From Fontibacterium temperatum (GTDB lineage: Bacteria; Pseudomonadota; Alphaproteobacteria; Pelagibacterales; Pelagibacteraceae): DNA of 64,000 bases. Below the pieces are notes generated by a model. That model had not been told where the DNA came from. It did no database searches and was given only the letters and a program-made list of their open reading frames with translations. The stretch covers positions 1-64,000 of the forward strand of contig CAXNKS010000003.1 in assembly GCA_964203055.1 (NCBI GenBank), in the 5' to 3' direction. The position numbers and the translations under genes are program-made. This document shows positions 35,732 through 45,107 of the stretch, in pieces; the first letter of the stretch is position 1, and each line of letters opens with the position of its first letter.

Positions 35732-36127
35732 TTAGTCTAATTGGTTAAAATACTGAACGTATAAATATAGCAAATAAATACAGTTAATAGCGTAGCTAGC
35801 TAAAGTTGCCATCATCCCAATCATTCTAAATATTATTTTTTCTTTTAACATGCTGTAAGCATGAGAGATTCTTCCAAGTAAAAATACAATATTTATAAAT
35901 AAAACGTAAATTTGATTAGCATCTAAAATCTCTAATAAAAAAGAAGAAATAATAAAAAAAACCGTAAATTCAAAAAAGTTTCCGTGCGCTCTTACGGCTT
36001 TAATTAATTCTTTATTGCCATCGTCGCCGTAGGCTACTTTGGTTGATTTTCTTGCCTTAATAGTAATGATAGTAAGGATTAAATAAAAAATTATAAAAAT
36101 AATTGTAAATAAAATTGAAATATTCAT
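35732..36127 (-). CDS. MAPEG family membrane protein
   Basis: A 131-residue protein with four hydrophobic spans and the MAPEG hallmark KAVRAHGNFFEFTVFF at the end of the first loop, plus GRISHAYSML. Eukaryotic relatives are glutathione-dependent; bacterial members are mostly uncharacterised glutathione transferase-like proteins. Substrate not known. Confidence 0.8.
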   Translation of the reverse strand: MNISILFTIIFIIFYLILTIITIKARKSTKVAYGDDGNKELIKAVRAHGNFFEFTVFFIISSFLLEILDANQIYVLFINIVFLLGRISHAYSMLKEKIIFRMIGMMATLASYAINCIYLLYLYVQYFNQLD

Positions 36128-36219
36128 CTCTTTAACTAATTACCATTTTTATTCATTTCTTAAAGTAAATATCTTTAGCTCAACTTGAATTTTGAGGTTA
36201 TAGGTCTATATTATTTGCT

Positions 36220-36461
36220 ATGTCAGAAATTGAAAAAGGATTTTTTAATGCCTATCAAAAAACTATTGGTTGGGTCCAGCATTGGTCGAGCTAGTTGTTT
36301 ACACAATAGGTCACATTATAATTGCGGCTACTTGTAATATAATAATTACTGGTTCTACTTTAGAACTTGCTGCTATAGATGCAATAATTGAGCCTTTGAT
36401 TAACGGTGTTTGGTATTATTTTTTAGATAAATTTTGGGCCAGCACAATTAAGAAGTCTTAA
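36220..36461 (+). CDS. DUF2061-like membrane protein, probable frameshift
   Basis: From ATG 36220 the frame reads MSEIEKGFFNAYQKTIGWVQ and hits a stop at 36292-36294; the alternate frame from about 36270 continues LVELVVYTIGHIIIAATCNI, IDAIIEPLINGVWYYFLDKFWASTIKKS. Together they make a two-helix protein of about 80 residues resembling DUF2061 (ending Y-F-L-D-K-F-W), like the protein at 13561-13767. A single indel near 36272 explains it. Confidence 0.55.
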
Positions 36462-36464
36462 AAC

Positions 36465-37316
36465 TTATATAGAACTTTCTAAAGCTTGTTTAATATATTC
36501 TTCACGTAAAGCTGTAACAAATTTTCCAGGTTTGCCATCACCAATTTGACTGGCATTAATTTTTACAACAGGCATTACACAAGCTGTTGCTGATGTGATA
36601 AATGCTTCACTAGCTGACTGTGCATCTTGTAGCGTAATATTTTTAGTCACCACTTCATAACCTAAATCTTTTGCGCATTTAAAAATTACATCCCTTGTAA
36701 TTCCACTTAAAATTAAATTATCAGATTGTCTGGTCATAATAATTTTACCTTTAATAATCCAGGCATTGCTAGAACTACCTTCGGTAACATAACCCTCTCT
36801 AAGCATCCATGCATCATCAAAGCCTTTTTCCGTTGCTTCAGTTTTTGCCATGCTTGCGTACAGTAATTGTGTAGTTTTAATATCGCAGCGTTTCCATCTC
36901 ATATCATCGAGGGTCATTACTTTAATTCCATTCTTTGCAGATTCTGAATCAATAATTTTTTTCTCTTGAGTGAATGCAAGAACTGTTGGTTCAATTTTAT
37001 CCTTTGGCATATCAAAACTTCTATCTGCAATGCCTCTGGTTACTTGCAGATAAATCATGCCCTCTTTTAAATTATTTAGTTCAATTAACTTTCTATGAAA
37101 TATTAAAATATCAAGATGATTTAGTAGTTTTTTAAATTTTAATTCAGTCATAGAACGATCCAATCGTTTCATATGATTATTAAAATCTATTAACTTGCCG
37201 TTAATAACCGTTGTTACTTCGTACAGTGAATCTGAAAATAAAAGACCTCTATCAAAGACTGAAACTTTCGCTTCATCTTCTTTTTTAAAATCTCCATTTA
37301 TATAAACTTGTCTCAT
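36465..37316 (-). CDS. dat: D-amino acid aminotransferase (class IV, PLP)
   Basis: A 283-residue fold-type IV aminotransferase. N-terminal VYINGDFKKEDEAKVSVFDRGLLFSDSLYE is the family start; the PLP lysine lies in KRCDIKTTQLLYASMAK; EGSSSNAWIIKG and SGITRDVIF bind the cofactor phosphate. D-alanine aminotransferase (D-Ala plus 2-oxoglutarate to pyruvate plus D-Glu) is the best call; branched-chain or aminodeoxychorismate lyase activity cannot be excluded. Confidence 0.82.
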   Translation of the reverse strand: MRQVYINGDFKKEDEAKVSVFDRGLLFSDSLYEVTTVINGKLIDFNNHMKRLDRSMTELKFKKLLNHLDILIFHRKLIELNNLKEGMIYLQVTRGIADRSFDMPKDKIEPTVLAFTQEKKIIDSESAKNGIKVMTLDDMRWKRCDIKTTQLLYASMAKTEATEKGFDDAWMLREGYVTEGSSSNAWIIKGKIIMTRQSDNLILSGITRDVIFKCAKDLGYEVVTKNITLQDAQSASEAFITSATACVMPVVKINASQIGDGKPGKFVTALREEYIKQALESSI

Positions 37317-37391
37317 ATTAATTGTTATTTATTAACCAAAAGCTTCTAAATAATAAACACAAAATATGTATGTAAAATAAGCTTAAATTTA

Positions 37392-37586
37392 CTAAGAAGT
37401 TGAACAGCTCATGTCTTGGCCACAGCACAATGGACTTTTAATCTTTCCATGACCATTTGGGCATTCGCTAATTTGAACTTTTTGCCCGCCATCTAATTTT
37501 AATGAAGCGTCTTTAAGAGCCGCGTTACATTTTCCACAAGTAATATTTGCGGACATTTTACATTTTGGACATTCGTATGTTGCCAT
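37392..37586 (-). CDS. Small zinc-ribbon protein
   Basis: Sixty-four residues with four Cys pairs or near pairs: CPKC (5-8), CGKC, CPNGHG and LCCGQDMSC. The layout predicts one or two bound zinc ions. Size and cysteine pattern suggest a small metal-binding or nucleic-acid-associated protein; no function can be given. RBS not prominent. Confidence 0.6.
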   Translation of the reverse strand: MATYECPKCKMSANITCGKCNAALKDASLKLDGGQKVQISECPNGHGKIKSPLCCGQDMSCSTS

Positions 37587-37636
37587 AAATTTATATTTAA
37601 TACAGATTCGTCTTTAATAACAGAAGCATTATTTAA

Positions 37637-38191
37637 CTAGTTAGAATCTCCATACCACATACGTTTTAAAGTCTTATCTTTAAAAACATAATGATGAAGA
37701 AGACTGGCAAGAACATGAATTCCTAAAACTGTAATAAATATATAAACAGAAATTCCATGAATTTCTTTTGCAATATTTGCAACTACTTGGTTGTTTTCAA
37801 TTAATGCAGGGGCAGTAAAAAGACCAAAAACTTCAAAAGGACCTGATCTTGCTGATGAATATGTCCAGCCACTAAATACAACGACTAATAAAATAAAATA
37901 AAAAAAATAATGAACGTATTTTGATAGTTTATTTAAAGTCTTAATGTTGCCAAGTGAAACTGGAACAGTATTTACCAGTCTCCATAACAATCTAGGAATA
38001 AGCAATATAATTACTAAAATTCCTGTAGATTTATGAATACTAAATAAAAAAGACCTCATTGGCCCTTTTGGAAAATCATCTAAAATTAGAGCTAGAATAA
38101 AATTGAATATAATAATCACTGCCATAATCCAGTGAAAGTGTTTATTAACAAGGCCATAGCTGTCAGCACTGTTTAAAAATTTAAATTTCAT
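37637..38191 (-). CDS. Cytochrome b561 family protein
   Basis: A 184-residue four-span protein. Histidines for two hemes are placed as usual: HFHWIMA in helix 1, IHKSTGIL in helix 2, EIHGISVYIF and LGIHVLASLLHHYVFKD in helices 3-4. YceI-type partners are absent nearby. Inner-membrane electron transfer, likely with quinol and superoxide as in CybB proteins; role inferred from the family. Confidence 0.87.
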   Translation of the reverse strand: MKFKFLNSADSYGLVNKHFHWIMAVIIIFNFILALILDDFPKGPMRSFLFSIHKSTGILVIILLIPRLLWRLVNTVPVSLGNIKTLNKLSKYVHYFFYFILLVVVFSGWTYSSARSGPFEVFGLFTAPALIENNQVVANIAKEIHGISVYIFITVLGIHVLASLLHHYVFKDKTLKRMWYGDSN

Positions 38192-38411
38192 AATTTCTTA
38201 TTAAACTATTTTTAGTTAGATGACTTGTAAACAGTCTGTTGACATGCCCTCCAGTGAGCATAGTGTTTGTTATTGCATCAAATGCAAACCCTTCAAAATC
38301 AAAAAAATAAAAGAGCCTAAATCGCTGGCGCCTAAACAACAGTTAAAGAATTGTACACAAAAAGTATGCTTAATTACTGTGTTTTCAATTTACACAAATA
38401 AGCGGAAAACC

Positions 38412-38813
38412 ATGCGCACAACAAACTATATGGTAAAAAATTTAACGCAAAAAAAAATTGCAAGTTATACTTCGCGTTTGCTTGAAGGTTATAATTCTAT
38501 TATGGCTTACGACGATAATATTTTATCGTTTAGATTTTCGGCTTATGGAACTTTAGTATTGTTTAATATCATGGACAGCTATTATGATAATAAACCTATT
38601 ACTTCAGAAGATATTTCAAATGGTATTGATTATAAATTTGGAAGTAGAAATTCAATTCTAAATCTAATCAAAAAAGCAGAAAAAAATAAATTAATTACTC
38701 GCACAACATCAAAATTAGATAAAAGACAAAAGTACATTACTCCAACTAAAACTTTAATTAATAGTCATGAAAAAATGATTGGATTTATTTTAAATTTTGA
38801 AAATAAATCTTAA
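38412..38813 (+). CDS. Winged-helix (MarR-like) DNA-binding protein
   Basis: From ATG 38412 the protein is 133 residues. A longer frame begins at 38220, but its first 64 residues are Cys/Lys-rich with no similarity to anything and are judged untranslated leader. The C-terminal half resembles MarR: ITSEDISNGIDYKFGSRNSI, then KLDKRQKYITPTKTLI (D-x-R-x-x-x-x-T-P). Similar in layout to the protein at 9772-10131. Converges with lrgB, whose stop it overlaps by 4 bases. Confidence 0.6.
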   Translation: MRTTNYMVKNLTQKKIASYTSRLLEGYNSIMAYDDNILSFRFSAYGTLVLFNIMDSYYDNKPITSEDISNGIDYKFGSRNSILNLIKKAEKNKLITRTTSKLDKRQKYITPTKTLINSHEKMIGFILNFENKS

Positions 38814-39541
38814 AAAAGATTTAATAATTTAAATAATAACGGGACTAAAATTGAAGTAGCAATACCATTTAGTCCAAGTGCAAGAGCTGCAAAAACTCCT
38901 GCAGTTTCATTTCTGCTCATCGCTCGTGCAGTTCCAATTCCATGCGACGCAAGTCCAAGTCCAAAACCACGTGCTGACATATCTTTTAATTTTAAAAAAT
39001 CTAAAGCAAAAGTTCCAAAGGATGCACCCATAATTCCAGTTAAAATTGTTATGATTGCAGTTAGCGATGGGATTCCGCCAATTAAATCTGAGATACCCAT
39101 AGCAATAGGAGCGGTTGCACTTCTTGGCAACATACTAAATAAAACTTGATCATCTATTTTAAAAATTTCACACAGTACAAATGTAGAAATGATTGCAAAT
39201 AAACTTCCTATAACAAGTGAAACAGAAATACATAACGCCTCTTTTTGTATTAATTTAAATTGTTTATAAATTGGAATGGCAAGTGCAACCGTTGCAGGTC
39301 CCAACATAAAGTGAATAAATTTGGCACCATCGAAATATCTCTCATATGAAATATTTAAATTAATTAATACTAATGAAATAATTAAAATTGAAATTGCAAC
39401 TGGGTTAACCAGTGGAAATAATTTTGATTTTTTATAAAGATAATCGCCTACTAAATAAGAACCGATAGTCAGCGTTAACCAAAATAAAGGTTCTGCCTGT
39501 AAATAAACCCAAATACTATAAAGTTTATCTTTTTCAATCAT
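38810..39541 (-). CDS. lrgB: LrgB family membrane protein
   Basis: A 243-residue polytopic protein with motifs LGPATVALAIPIYKQ, SATAPIAMGISDLIGG and GLGLASHGIGTARAMS of the LrgB/CidB family (holin-like or metabolite-export modulators). Pairs with lrgA; start codon overlaps the lrgA stop (4 bases). Confidence 0.88.
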   Translation of the reverse strand: MIEKDKLYSIWVYLQAEPLFWLTLTIGSYLVGDYLYKKSKLFPLVNPVAISILIISLVLINLNISYERYFDGAKFIHFMLGPATVALAIPIYKQFKLIQKEALCISVSLVIGSLFAIISTFVLCEIFKIDDQVLFSMLPRSATAPIAMGISDLIGGIPSLTAIITILTGIMGASFGTFALDFLKLKDMSARGFGLGLASHGIGTARAMSRNETAGVFAALALGLNGIATSILVPLLFKLLNLF

Positions 39542-39909
39542 TTCTTATTAATTCGTTTATTAATTTTCTCCATTAAAAAAGCAGTCAAGCCAATGGTTAA
39601 GATTGTTGAGATAAAAACAATAACTAAAACTTTAAATAAATTATTTTCTAAATATGAAAGATGCATCACAACTCCAACTCCTATCGGCACAAATAAAAGT
39701 GATAGATAACTTAAAATATAATTTGAAGTGCTCAGCACGTCATTTCTTAATTTATTAACGATTGTTGTTTTAAATCGTTTTAAAAATATTAATGTAATAA
39801 GAAGAAGAATAAGCCCTATAACCGGACCTGGTATACGCATCTCAAAAAATTTTTTTAAAGCTTCTCCTAATAACTGAAAAAAGAAAATAACAAATATAGC
39901 GCGCAGCAT
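39538..39909 (-). CDS. lrgA: LrgA/CidA family holin-like protein
   Basis: A 123-residue four-span protein with RIPGPVIGLILLLITL (conserved LrgA PGPVIG motif) and LSLLFVPIGVGVV. Together with LrgB forms a murein-hydrolase-export or pyruvate/glycolate transporter module in other bacteria. Overlaps lrgB by 4 bases; separated from azlD by 4 bases. Confidence 0.87.
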   Translation of the reverse strand: MLRAIFVIFFFQLLGEALKKFFEMRIPGPVIGLILLLITLIFLKRFKTTIVNKLRNDVLSTSNYILSYLSLLFVPIGVGVVMHLSYLENNLFKVLVIVFISTILTIGLTAFLMEKINKRINKK

Positions 39910-39913
39910 TAGA

Positions 39914-40225
39914 TTAAATAAAAAAAATTAACAACCACAAAACTCCAAGACCTGATAAAATCGTTGCTATCACACTTTCTGTTAAATAACCAACCAACAC
40001 TGCGATAAGTGCGGCTAAGACTTTTGGATTGTCTAAAAATACTAATTGTCCTGTGGAATTTAAAAATATAGCTGGGAAAATAATTGCTGGGAAAACCGCA
40101 CTAGGTATGTAACTTAAAACTATTTTTACTCTTGGACTAAAGTAATCCTTCTTTAATAATGCAATCATTGAAAATCGTGTAAAAAAAGTAACAAGTCCAG
40201 CAAGTATTAATGTAGTCCAAATCAT
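39914..40225 (-). CDS. azlD: AzlD branched-chain amino acid transport subunit
   Basis: About 103 residues from ATG 40225 (MIWTTLILAGLVTFFTRFS), with four hydrophobic spans and the AzlD features TRF and LSYIPSAVFPAIIFPAIF. A longer start at 40267 would overlap azlC more and is rejected. Starts 1 base after the azlC stop: partner of AzlC in amino acid export. Confidence 0.82.
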   Translation of the reverse strand: MIWTTLILAGLVTFFTRFSMIALLKKDYFSPRVKIVLSYIPSAVFPAIIFPAIFLNSTGQLVFLDNPKVLAALIAVLVGYLTESVIATILSGLGVLWLLIFFI

Positions 40226-40226
40226 T

Positions 40227-40922
40227 TTATTTTCTATAAAGTTTTGTGTGAGACAATCCGTATGCAACTAAAATACCAGCGGCTGCTGCTACAATAATAT
40301 AAGTTCTAAGTGGTAAATTAAAAAAAATAATCGCAAAAATTCCTGAAGTAATTGCAACAATCAAATGATCTATTTTTTTAATATCTACAATAATTAAAGA
40401 AATAAAAGTTAAAGGTACCGCAAATGCTAAATTTAATTCTTTTGGAATAACTTCTCCTAAAACAATTCCAGCAATTGTAGAAAGCTGCCAAACAAACCAT
40501 AGTGTAAATCCAGATCCTAATAAATGATAATGCCTATCTTTATTTTTTGGTTGTTCTTTGAAATATTTCTGTGAAACGATAAAAGCTTGATCTGTTAAAA
40601 AGTAAGATAAAATAATTTTCCAAAATAATTTTACTTTTGTTAAATATTGAGCAATCACAGCGCTATATAAAAAGTGACGTGAATTTACGATTGCAACAGA
40701 ACTTACAATCACTGGGGTTGTTGCCCCACCCGTGTAGAGTTGCACGAATGCTAGTTGGGATGAGCCTGCAAAAATAATAATCGACATTAAGAAGGTGACT
40801 GTAGGACCAAGTCCAGATTCAATTCCAATAACGCCAAAAATAACACCAAAAGGAACTACTGGAATAAGAAGCGGGATGACATCAAGACATCCTTTTGAAA
40901 AAATTTTGTAGCGGGTATTCAT
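40227..40922 (-). CDS. azlC: AzlC family branched-chain amino acid permease
   Basis: A 231-residue polytopic protein with GCLDVIPLLIPVVPFGVIFG, the FAGSSQLAFVQLYTGG signature and NSRHFLYSAVIAQYL, the conserved AzlC motifs. Exports branched-chain amino acids with AzlD. A 187-base region separates it from divergent kup. Confidence 0.87.
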   Translation of the reverse strand: MNTRYKIFSKGCLDVIPLLIPVVPFGVIFGVIGIESGLGPTVTFLMSIIIFAGSSQLAFVQLYTGGATTPVIVSSVAIVNSRHFLYSAVIAQYLTKVKLFWKIILSYFLTDQAFIVSQKYFKEQPKNKDRHYHLLGSGFTLWFVWQLSTIAGIVLGEVIPKELNLAFAVPLTFISLIIVDIKKIDHLIVAITSGIFAIIFFNLPLRTYIIVAAAAGILVAYGLSHTKLYRK

Positions 40923-41109
40923 CTCTGGAGAGTTGCGAGTTTTTAAATTAAGTCTTCCCGTTTTAAGTGTAAATAATACAATAGTACAGTTATATACCCT
41001 GTCTTTAAATAATGGTCTCTCTTATATATAATGGATATTAGCGAATAATGATAATTTAAGCTTTCAAAACAAATACTCTTATCTATTAAATTATATATAA
41101 AGCCCCTTC

Positions 41110-42996
41110 ATGAATAATAAAAATGGTAACGGCAGAAGTTTACCTCTTTTAATTATTGCAGCGCTTGGTGTTGTCTTTGGAGATATTGGAACATCACCAC
41201 TGTACGCCCTTAAACTTTCTGTTGAGGCTACTCAAGGATCTGGTGCTGGTATTACTTCGTCTGTGCTTGGAGTTTTATCATTAATTACTTGGGCATTAAT
41301 TATTGTTGTCTCGATTAAATATATTTTAATTATCATGCGAGCAGACAACCATGGAGAAGGTGGTGTCTTTGCTTTAACTGCATTGCTTCTCAGAAAAATA
41401 GAAAAAAAATCAAAAACTTCTAAAACACGTTGGTTTGTAATTATTCTTGGTACTTTAGGTGCTGCACTATTTTTTGGTGACAGTTTAATTACCCCAGCAA
41501 TTTCTGTTCTCAGCGCTGTTGAAGGTTTAAAAGTTGTCTCTCCTGAGCTTAGTAAGTACGTTATTTATATTTCAATAGCACTTGTCTCGATTTTATTTGC
41601 TATTGAAAAATTTGGTACAACTAAAATTGGAACATTCTTTGGTCCTATTATGTTGGTGTGGTTTGCAACAATTGGATATTTAGGACTGCTTGAGATTATT
41701 GATAAGCCTTCAATCTTAAGAGCATTGGACCCAGCGTATGGCGTAAATTTTTTGCTTAATCACAAAGGTGTATCTGTTGCAATCTTAGGAACTATTGTTC
41801 TTGCGATCACTGGAGGTGAGGCTTTGTATTCAGACATGGGTCACTTTGGAAGATCTCCTATAAAATTTTCTTGGTTCTTAATCGTTTTCCCGGCATTACT
41901 ATTAAATTATTTTGGTCAGGGAGCTTTATTAATTGCAGATCCTAAAGCGATTGATAACCCATTTTATAGACTTGCTCCTGATTGGGCGTTAATTCCATTT
42001 ATTATTTTAGCATCCACTGCAACAATCATTGCATCGCAAGCAGTAATTTCTGGAGTGTTTTCAATTACAAGTCAGGCTGTTCAGCTTGGTTATATTCCAA
42101 GACTAAGAGTTAAACACACATCTGATAAAGAATATGGTGAAGTGTATTTATCTAAAATAAATCTTTTTTTATTTTTAGGTGTTGTATTGTTAATTTTAGG
42201 ATTTAAAAATTCTGAAAATTTATCTCACGCATACGGGATTTCAGTAACTGGTGCGATGTTGGTAGATACTATTCTTGCAACTTTCTTGCTTATAACTGTT
42301 AGAAAATGGAACAAATTAATTTTTATTCCGTTATTTTTAGTTCTGCTCATTATTGATGTTGTTTTTCTTTCTTCAAATTTAGTAAAAGTTTTTGACGGGG
42401 GTTGGCTGCCAATTGTAATTGCAGCAGCATTACTAACGGTTATGTTAAGCTGGATTATTGGACGAGACCGCATGTTGGCAGCTCGTTGGCAAGGTTCAGT
42501 TAAAATTAGTCAATTCATCTCTCAATTAAAGAGAAATAAAATTAAAGTTAAAAGAGTTTCTGGTACCGCAATATTCTTTGTGCCTAATCTTTCTGTTGTA
42601 CCAATGGCTATGCTGCATAATCTAAAGCATAATAAAATTTTGCATAAACGAATTGTATGTATGCATTTACGTTTTGAGAACTTTCCAAAGCTTAGAAATG
42701 ATGAACGCTTAATTGTTAAACATTTAGGATCTAATTTTTATACCATCGTAGTTCGCTATGGTTTTCAAGAAGAACCTAATATTCCAAGAGTTCTTGCATT
42801 ACTTAGAGCTAATGAATTTAAATTTAATATGGAAGAAACTTCTTTCTTTGTAGGAAAAGTTAAAGTGATTGCAAAAGATCCTTCAATTGTAACAAGATTA
42901 TTTATTTTCATGCACCGCATTATGATGGGTGCAACTGAATATTATAAAATTCCAAAAGAGCGAACAGTTGAGCTCGGCGGTGTTATAGAAATTTAA
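41110..42996 (+). CDS. kup: KUP potassium uptake protein
   Basis: A 628-residue K+ transporter with about 12 spans and a C-terminal cytosolic domain. Signature GVVFGDIGTSPLYALK near the N-terminus, RADNHGEGGVFALTAL, and EALYSDMGHFGRSPI; the C-terminal domain includes HNLKHNKILHKRIVCMHLRF. The length matches the family. Convergent with amtB, with a strong stem-loop between them. Confidence 0.93.
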   Translation: MNNKNGNGRSLPLLIIAALGVVFGDIGTSPLYALKLSVEATQGSGAGITSSVLGVLSLITWALIIVVSIKYILIIMRADNHGEGGVFALTALLLRKIEKKSKTSKTRWFVIILGTLGAALFFGDSLITPAISVLSAVEGLKVVSPELSKYVIYISIALVSILFAIEKFGTTKIGTFFGPIMLVWFATIGYLGLLEIIDKPSILRALDPAYGVNFLLNHKGVSVAILGTIVLAITGGEALYSDMGHFGRSPIKFSWFLIVFPALLLNYFGQGALLIADPKAIDNPFYRLAPDWALIPFIILASTATIIASQAVISGVFSITSQAVQLGYIPRLRVKHTSDKEYGEVYLSKINLFLFLGVVLLILGFKNSENLSHAYGISVTGAMLVDTILATFLLITVRKWNKLIFIPLFLVLLIIDVVFLSSNLVKVFDGGWLPIVIAAALLTVMLSWIIGRDRMLAARWQGSVKISQFISQLKRNKIKVKRVSGTAIFFVPNLSVVPMAMLHNLKHNKILHKRIVCMHLRFENFPKLRNDERLIVKHLGSNFYTIVVRYGFQEEPNIPRVLALLRANEFKFNMEETSFFVGKVKVIAKDPSIVTRLFIFMHRIMMGATEYYKIPKERTVELGGVIEI

Positions 42997-43017
42997 ATTA
43001 TTTTTATTCTTAAGGGA

Positions 43018-43043
43018 GAGGCCCAGAATTTAATCTGGGCCTC
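43018..43043. terminator. Bidirectional terminator between kup and amtB
   Basis: Perfect 10-bp stem GAGGCCCAGA / TCTGGGCCTC with a 6-base loop, 22 bases after the kup stop and 37 bases past the amtB stop. The most GC-rich hairpin in the window. U-tracts are short on both sides, so termination strength is uncertain. Confidence 0.65.
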
Positions 43044-43079
43044 AATTAACTTAACTTACAAGGGGGAACCTTATAATGT

Positions 43080-44342
43080 TTAGCTTATTTGTTCTCCATG
43101 CTGAGAAAGGTCTAAACCATCTCTCTCTTGAGCATCAGAAGCTCGTAATGGTGTAATTAAATTTACAACTTTTAAAATAATGAAAGTTACAACAGTCGTA
43201 TAAAGTACTGTTACACCAACACCTAATAATTGTAATTTAACTTGATCAAATCCGCCTTCAACTCCTCCAATTGCTTTTGTAGCAAACACGCCTGTCAACA
43301 CTGCACCTACAGCGCCGCCAAAAGCATGAATACCAAAAACGTCTAAAGCATCATCGTAACCAAGTGCACTCTTTAATTTTGTGCAAGCTAGGAAACATAA
43401 AACGCCTGAGATTAATCCGATGAAAAATGCGCCCATTGGATTAACAAATCCTGCTGCTGGGGTAATCGCAACTAGACCTGCAACTGCGCCTGAGCACAAT
43501 CCAAGAAGACTTGGTTTTTTCTCACCTGAAAACCACTCTGCTAACATCCAAGCAATACCAGCGCTTGCTGCAGCAATTTGAGTTACCAGCATCGCCATTC
43601 CAGCACTTCCATTTGCAGCAACTGCTGAACCGGCATTAAAACCAAACCAACCCACCCAGAGCATAGAAGCTCCTATCATTGTTAGTGCAACGTTGTGTGG
43701 ACGAGCTTTTGATTTTCGTTTTCCAATAACTAGTGCAGCAACTAAACCGGCAATTCCAGAATTAATGTGAACAACGGTTCCGCCAGCAAAATCTAAAACA
43801 CCCATTTTAGAAAGGTAACCACCTCCCCAAACCATGTGTCCAACTGGTGCATAAACCAAAATGCTCCACAATATTACAAATATAAATAGAGCCCCAAAGT
43901 TTATACGCTCAACTATAGAACCGCAAATCAGAGCAACTGTAATAATTGCAAAAGTTAATTGATAACAAACAAACACTGTCTCAGGAATTGTTAAGGTTAA
44001 ACCAGCAACTTCTACTCCTTTTAAGAAAGCTTTTGAAAAGTCACCGATAAATAAATTTCCTTCTCCAAACGTAAGTGAGTATCCACAAATAAACCACACC
44101 AACGTTACAACACATGTAATCATAAATGATTGACTAATTGTTGAGACGATATTTTTCTTACCTACTAAACCACCATAAAAAAGAGCAAGTCCTGGAATAG
44201 TCATTAATAGTACAAGCGCTGTACTAGTAAGCATCCACGAAGCATCTCCTGGATTCAAGACTGGCTTAGCTTGAGCAAAAGCTAGACTTGATTGTAGTAA
44301 AATTATTAAAAACAATGAAATCTTTGAAATTATTTTAATCAT
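43080..44342 (-). CDS. amtB: Ammonium transporter
   Basis: A 420-residue protein with a signal-like N-terminus (residues 1-23) and eleven spans. Conserved parts: PGLALFYGGLVGKKN, GSIVERINFGALF, FAGGTVVHINSGIAGLVAAL (pore His), WFGFNAGSAVAANG and the closing ALGYDDALDVFGIHAFGGAVG (second pore His). Imports ammonium; GlnK from the overlapping upstream gene blocks the pore in other bacteria. Confidence 0.95.
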   Translation of the reverse strand: MIKIISKISLFLIILLQSSLAFAQAKPVLNPGDASWMLTSTALVLLMTIPGLALFYGGLVGKKNIVSTISQSFMITCVVTLVWFICGYSLTFGEGNLFIGDFSKAFLKGVEVAGLTLTIPETVFVCYQLTFAIITVALICGSIVERINFGALFIFVILWSILVYAPVGHMVWGGGYLSKMGVLDFAGGTVVHINSGIAGLVAALVIGKRKSKARPHNVALTMIGASMLWVGWFGFNAGSAVAANGSAGMAMLVTQIAAASAGIAWMLAEWFSGEKKPSLLGLCSGAVAGLVAITPAAGFVNPMGAFFIGLISGVLCFLACTKLKSALGYDDALDVFGIHAFGGAVGAVLTGVFATKAIGGVEGGFDQVKLQLLGVGVTVLYTTVVTFIILKVVNLITPLRASDAQERDGLDLSQHGEQIS

Positions 44343-44677
44343 ATTGCTTTATCTCCTTTTTCACCTGTTCGAACACGAATAACTTCGGTCAAATTAGTTA
44401 CGAAAATTTTTCCATCACCAATTTTTCCAGTTTTCGCAGTTTTAAGAATAGTCTCTAAAGCATTTTTATATTTCTTATTTGAGACCGCTATTTCTAGTTT
44501 TGTTTTAGGAAGAAAGGCAACTTCATATTCAGAACCTCGATAAAATTCTGTATGACCCTTCTGCCTGCCATATCCTTTGACATCTGTCATCGTCAACCCA
44601 ACAACGCCGATTTTGTTAAGAGCTATCTTAACATTATCTGCTTGTTCAGGTTTTATGATCGCAGTGATTAGTTTCAT
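44339..44677 (-). CDS. glnK: Nitrogen regulatory PII protein GlnK
   Basis: A 112-residue PII protein. T-loop Tyr51 (RGSEYEVAFLPK), KGYGRQKGHTEFYRG and KIGDGKIFVTNLTEVIRVRTGEKGDKAI are all as expected, so it should be uridylylatable and bind ATP and 2-oxoglutarate. Overlaps amtB by 4 bases (operon). No clear sigma-54 promoter is visible upstream; a 10-base motif AATGCATAAC lies at 44772-44781, also found before the HTH gene. Confidence 0.93.
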   Translation of the reverse strand: MKLITAIIKPEQADNVKIALNKIGVVGLTMTDVKGYGRQKGHTEFYRGSEYEVAFLPKTKLEIAVSNKKYKNALETILKTAKTGKIGDGKIFVTNLTEVIRVRTGEKGDKAI

Positions 44678-44788
44678 AATACTCCCTGTTTTTGTTTGTT
44701 TTAATTAATAATGTAGTAACAAAGTTTTTTTTTAAAATGAAATGACCATTCAATGATTCAGATATGATCAGAATGCATAACAAAAAAA

Positions 44789-45046
44789 TTAATTTTTTCT
44801 GATATTGATCTTAAATTGATTTAATTTATTAGAAAAATCATCAACTAAATTTAAAAGTGTATTACCATGCAAAGTTGGCATGACTCCTTTGCTTGTTCTA
44901 TTAAAAAGTTTTTGATTTATTTCTTTCTCTAAATCCATCACCGCTCTTGAAAAAGTTGATTGGGATTTATTATCTTGTTTTGATGCTGTTAAAAAACTGC
45001 CTGCTTTAGCAACTTTTTTAAATACTTTTAGCTTTTCCCAATTCAT
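44789..45046 (-). CDS. HTH-only LysR-type DNA-binding protein
   Basis: About 85 residues from ATG 45046 (MNWEKLKVFKKVAKAGSFLTA), ending IRKN. It has a LysR HTH (SKQDNKSQSTFSRAVMDLEKEINQKLFNRTSKGVMPTLHG region) but no effector-binding domain: full LysR proteins are about 300 residues. It may be a stand-alone DNA-binding protein. Position upstream of glnK-amtB makes a link to nitrogen possible but unproven. Confidence 0.6.
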   Translation of the reverse strand: MNWEKLKVFKKVAKAGSFLTASKQDNKSQSTFSRAVMDLEKEINQKLFNRTSKGVMPTLHGNTLLNLVDDFSNKLNQFKINIRKN

Positions 45047-45107
45047 ATAAAAAATTTTATATCCAAAATGCATAACTAACTAATGCAATATTGGAAAATG
45101 AGGTATG

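Noticed and set aside
38220..38411. N-terminal 64-residue extension of the winged-helix protein
   Set aside because: Cys/Lys-rich sequence with no family pattern; the winged-helix homology and the ATG at 38412 give a better start.
43077..43157. Twenty-six-codon plus-strand frame with AGGGGG upstream, antisense to the amtB end
   Set aside because: Very short, fully antisense to a certain gene and no recognisable content; the purine run is probably chance or part of the amtB 3' region.
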